DNA from: Bacteroidia bacterium | GTDB taxonomy: Bacteria > Bacteroidota > Bacteroidia > Bacteroidales > CAJPTX01 | DNA: 44,609 bases | NCBI GenBank assembly: GCA_905373475.1 | Contig: CAJPTC010000023.1 | Span: 1 to 44,609 of the forward strand | Reading direction: 5' to 3' | Part shown: piece by piece, positions 41,978 to 44,609 of the stretch | Position numbering within the stretch: position 1 is the first letter of the stretch | Layout: each line of letters opens with the position of its first letter | Notes under the pieces: model-generated | Database searches by the model: none | Seen by the model: only the letters and a program-made list of their open reading frames with translations | What the model was told of the DNA's origin: nothing | Translations under genes and position numbers: made by a program

Positions 41978-42961
41978 TTAGCCGACTAGCTTGCGTACCC
42001 CTTGCTTGAATAAGCCTCCTAGTGCGGCGTTTCGGTTAGTCTCTGAAATCACGACAAGCGACGGATCGTCTTTTATCATATCACGATTGAGGTCAAACAT
42101 GGCATTAGCGGCATCGCTCGCGGTGTCATACATCACGGCTCTTGCAATTCCATACTTTTTCGCCGCTTCCATAGCAAAACGCGCCCCACTGTCGAGTTTT
42201 TCCTCCTTTATCTTAGCATTCTCGGGACGCTCTGCCGAGTCCCTAGCATAACTAGCGGTTAGAATTACCGCATCCGAGAAAAGCGCTTGTAACCTATCGC
42301 GAGCAATATAACGCCCAATACGTTCTGTTTGCGTGGAGGGGTCATTGCCATATTCGCTCAGAACAAGCCCCCCGTTTTCTACGATCAAATCGGCAAGCTG
42401 CACATTTGACTCGGGGAGGATTTGAGAAAGAGGGCTCGGGAGTATTGCAACGGTTTTGCCGCCTCTTTTTAGAGTCTCACGATGTGCTATAGTATCACAA
42501 CCTATTGCAAGCCCACTAATAATTACCGTCCCTTCTTGAACTAATTGACGTACGATAGCGCGTTCCCTAGTTTCTATCTGCTCTGTTGGGTTTCGCAACC
42601 CAATTACAGTGGCGCATTGATTCGTTTTTTGTAAAAGGGAGATATCGCCCAAGTAATATATAAATACGGGAATTTCTTTGTCATAAGCATTGCCACGCAA
42701 TGTAGGGAATAAGGCATCGCCTCGTGCTACCATGCCATCGCAATGCTGCTTCATACGCTGAATAAGGATCTTTTCGTAAGCGTCGCGGCGTTGCAAGAAG
42801 TCGGAGTAGGTAATTTTTACGTCTCTAGGTAGTGCATTTAGGCGCTCGACAATGTCTTTATAATCTTCGCCTCCGCGAATATTTTTTACAATCCACTCGC
42901 GCTCAACGCCCCTGTATGCCTTTGCCGTTAAGACATTCAATGTATTTTCAGTATACTCCAT
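41978..42961 (-). CDS. Divergent DprA/Smf-like protein
   Basis: The 327-residue protein shows the DprA Rossmann fold: VIGLRN (119-124, in place of VGTR), SGLAIGCDTIAH (149-160), VAILPSPL, ILPESN and GGLVLSEYG, then RDRLQALFSDAVILTASYA and, after an insert of about 20 charged residues, DSGARFAMEAAKKYG. Housekeeping DprA loads RecA on incoming DNA during transformation; this one is altered enough that a second, non-transformation role (for example a defence-linked SLOG protein) is possible. The ATG at 42961 is chosen because the longer TTG start at 42997 lies inside a -7 box. No partner gene is adjacent that I can assign. Confidence 0.75.
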   Translation of the reverse strand: MEYTENTLNVLTAKAYRGVEREWIVKNIRGGEDYKDIVERLNALPRDVKITYSDFLQRRDAYEKILIQRMKQHCDGMVARGDALFPTLRGNAYDKEIPVFIYYLGDISLLQKTNQCATVIGLRNPTEQIETRERAIVRQLVQEGTVIISGLAIGCDTIAHRETLKRGGKTVAILPSPLSQILPESNVQLADLIVENGGLVLSEYGNDPSTQTERIGRYIARDRLQALFSDAVILTASYARDSAERPENAKIKEEKLDSGARFAMEAAKKYGIARAVMYDTASDAANAMFDLNRDMIKDDPSLVVISETNRNAALGGLFKQGVRKLVG

Positions 42962-42994
42962 TGCAACAGCCAGATTACCCCCACGCCCTCTGTG

Positions 42995-43002
42995 CAAAAC
43001 TA
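42995..43002 (-). promoter_or_regulatory. -7 box for the DprA-like gene
   Basis: On the minus strand TAGTTTTG matches TAnnTTTG exactly, 33 nt before the ATG at 42961. It overlaps the in-frame TTG at 42997 and so argues against that start. Confidence 0.5.
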
Positions 43003-43127
43003 CTGAAATGGGCTTAAACGTTTACACCGATTTCCTAGGCTCGCACAAAGTATGGCACAAGAGAATGGGCATGTCACGATCGAGCGTTATTTTAGAAAAT
43101 GGGAATTGGCTATAAAAGCCCTTAGGA

Positions 43128-43727
43128 TTAAAGCAATGCTTTGATAGCCTTCTCTACCTCCTTCATATCGGCAGTAGGTTCAAAGCGAGCTACGACCTTG
43201 CCATTCTTGTCGACTAGGAATTTGGTAAAATTCCACTTTATGTCAGACTTTTGGGCATAATCCTTGTCTTTCTTCTTGAGCATTGCATCCATACGTTCTG
43301 CGCGCTCGCCAGTAAAGCCTTCAAAGCCCTTCTTGCTCTTAAGGAAAGTATAAAGGGGCGCTTCGTTCTTACCGTTTACCTCAATTTTCTCGAATATCGG
43401 AAATTGAGTATTGTAGTTAAGCGTACAAAATCCCTTGATCTCTTCGAGTGTACCTGGGGCTTGTTCTCCAAATTGATTGCACGGGAAGTCTAGAATGACA
43501 AAACCTTTGTCTTTGTATTGTTCATATAGCTTTTCCATAGCTTCATATTGCGGAGTAAAGCCACATTTTGTTGCCGTGTTTACAATAAGCAGTACTTTGC
43601 CTTTATACTCTTTCAACGCAACCTCTTTGCCTTGTTCGTTCTTTACGACAAAGTCATAAATTTCTTGTTGTGCAAAGGTGACGAGGGCGAAACAAAGCAA
43701 TGCAAAAGTGAAAACTAGATTTTTCAT
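43128..43727 (-). CDS. Exported glutathione peroxidase-family protein
   Basis: The 199-residue product has a signal peptide (1-19, TFA-Q) and a thioredoxin-fold peroxidase domain with the peroxidatic cysteine in TATKCGFTPQYE (C55), the FPCNQFGEQAPG motif (81-92) and IKWNFTKFLVDKNG near the C-terminus. It is a cysteine, not selenocysteine, enzyme and probably uses thioredoxin-like donors to reduce peroxides in the periplasm. The ATG at 43727 puts the signal peptide first; an earlier in-frame start at 43760 is less likely. An exact -7 box lies upstream and a terminator for the preceding gene lies just beyond it. Confidence 0.92.
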   Translation of the reverse strand: MKNLVFTFALLCFALVTFAQQEIYDFVVKNEQGKEVALKEYKGKVLLIVNTATKCGFTPQYEAMEKLYEQYKDKGFVILDFPCNQFGEQAPGTLEEIKGFCTLNYNTQFPIFEKIEVNGKNEAPLYTFLKSKKGFEGFTGERAERMDAMLKKKDKDYAQKSDIKWNFTKFLVDKNGKVVARFEPTADMKEVEKAIKALL

Positions 43728-43780
43728 CAGACGAAAAGTAAAGGTTAATGAGCAATACATACCAGACCACTCACTTAGAG

Positions 43781-43788
43781 CAAAGCTA
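43781..43788 (-). promoter_or_regulatory. -7 box for the glutathione peroxidase gene
   Basis: On the minus strand TAGCTTTG matches TAnnTTTG exactly, 53 nt before the ATG. It begins directly after the T tract of the neighbouring terminator. Confidence 0.6.
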
Positions 43789-43789
43789 C

Positions 43790-43816
43790 AAAAAAAAGCG
43801 CAGTTGTATGCTGCGC
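43790..43816 (-). terminator. Terminator after the UDG-like gene
   Basis: On the minus strand GCGCAG and CTGCGC pair around a 7-nt loop, followed by eight T residues. It closes the gene at 43855. Confidence 0.85.
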
Positions 43817-43854
43817 CTTATGTGGTAGAAGTACTTTAAGTTCTATGAGCATAC

Positions 43855-44609
43855 CTATTCCTTTTGTCCCAAAAACTCCGTAGCATATTCGCGTAGGAAA
43901 ACACAAAAGTCCTTCATAACTCTATCGTAGAATTTTTCTGCGTCTTTAATGTTTGCGGGAACTGATGGATGATAAGAGGTTAGGTAAAGAATTTTTTCTT
44001 TGTGATTGTAACACATTCCTGAATGCGCCTCCCCAAAGGTAATATACTCGCCACTATCGCGCCCCTCTTTGGTGAAGAAATCGAATATTACGGGACTCGC
44101 ACATACGTAGATATTCGCACTCAATATTTTAATTTCTTCTTTGAGAAAGTCGCTGTATTTAACCACATACTCCCTTAGAACGTTATCGTCAATAGAATGA
44201 TCGCCACCCTGCTTTTTCGTTTCTAAAATCCCAAAAGGTCTTGTGTTAAAACAAAGCGCTACATCATCATGCGAAAGTTGATTAAAGTCGCAATTGTTAT
44301 CGGTAGTTGCGTTCGAAAGCCCATAAAAGATATTAGCAATGTTCTTAAGAAATCCCGTACCAAGCTCTCTATTTCGCTTCTTTTTATCTCTATTTTCTTG
44401 TGTATCTGTATCTAAATCCTTCAACCACAAACGCGCATCGTCGCACCACTTGGTAGGTTGATCTTTCAGAAGGAAAAGGATGCGTCGTGAAGCGTTTACC
44501 CAATCCTGATAGACATCTATAGGCGGATCATTCTTTTCCAGTAAACCATCGCGTGTAAAAATAATCTTACCTGTACCTTCTTCTCTGGGTTCGTTTTCTT
44601 CTTCACTCT
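43855..44609 (-). CDS. Hypothetical protein, partial at the window edge; possibly uracil-DNA-glycosylase-like fold
   Basis: The reading frame stays open to the window end, so the 5' part is missing; 250 residues are visible. The visible N-terminal part is charged (SEEENEPRE, DWVNASRRILFLLKD). The later part has NIANIFYGLSNAT, ALCFNTRPFGILETKK, KEEIKILSANIYVCASPVI and a final TSYHPSVP, a pattern like the last strands of uracil-DNA-glycosylase superfamily proteins (an I-x-V-C-G/A strand, then HPS). This is a weak resemblance and DNA repair is only a guess. A terminator at 43790-43816 follows the gene. Confidence 0.5.
   Translation of the reverse strand, partial: SEEENEPREEGTGKIIFTRDGLLEKNDPPIDVYQDWVNASRRILFLLKDQPTKWCDDARLWLKDLDTDTQENRDKKKRNRELGTGFLKNIANIFYGLSNATTDNNCDFNQLSHDDVALCFNTRPFGILETKKQGGDHSIDDNVLREYVVKYSDFLKEEIKILSANIYVCASPVIFDFFTKEGRDSGEYITFGEAHSGMCYNHKEKILYLTSYHPSVPANIKDAEKFYDRVMKDFCVFLREYATEFLGQKE

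Overview
This 44.6 kb window reads as chromosomal DNA from a Bacteroidota bacterium, most likely a Porphyromonas-like member of Bacteroidales. The evidence is a type IX secretion C-terminal domain, Bacteroidota-type -7 boxes (TAnnTTTG) ahead of many genes, Bacteroidota-type MraY and PASTA-bearing FtsI, an acidic stretch just after a lipoprotein cysteine, and a Wbp-type amino-sugar gene pair. Species cannot be fixed from the sequence alone.

Left part (1-8200): an AAA-like ATPase/PD-(D/E)XK protein, a surface-type lipoprotein, a type IX secreted protein closed by a strong terminator, an MmcQ/YjbR protein and a small outer-membrane-like protein lie on the plus strand. On the minus strand are pabB-pabC (p-aminobenzoate synthesis) and a DEAD-box RNA helicase that sits directly behind two identical tRNA-Val(UAC) genes and probably shares their promoter.

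Middle (8200-19061): a plus-strand run holds recR, a secreted TPR protein, a 7TM sensor ending in GAF and coiled coil, a small putative lipoprotein, gpsA, pgi and a 1523-residue TamB-like protein. It meets, tail to tail, a minus-strand unit of a conserved hypothetical gene, rsmI and ispE.

Core (21352-36836): a compact minus-strand division and cell-wall (dcw) cluster runs rsmH, ftsL-like, ftsI, murE, mraY, murD, ftsW, murG, murC, ftsQ, ftsA, ftsZ and ends in a clear terminator. No mraZ is seen; a roughly 160-nt leader with two hairpins is in its place. The Mur, MraY and FtsW/FtsI proteins look orthodox. FtsA and FtsZ do not: FtsA has lost recognisable phosphate-2 and adenosine motifs, and FtsZ has altered T1, T3, T5 and T6 segments while keeping GGGTGTG and the NxDxxD catalytic loop, and carries a tail of about 165 residues. 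This co-diverged FtsA/FtsZ pair is the most unusual thing in the window.

Right part (37067-44609): a WbpI-like epimerase and WbpB-like dehydrogenase (diacetamido-uronic acid pathway), a TPR sensor histidine kinase with an overlapping NarL/LuxR response regulator, a divergent DprA-like protein, an exported glutathione peroxidase, and a 5'-truncated gene whose product faintly resembles the uracil-DNA glycosylase superfamily. No CRISPR array, insertion sequence or rRNA was seen.
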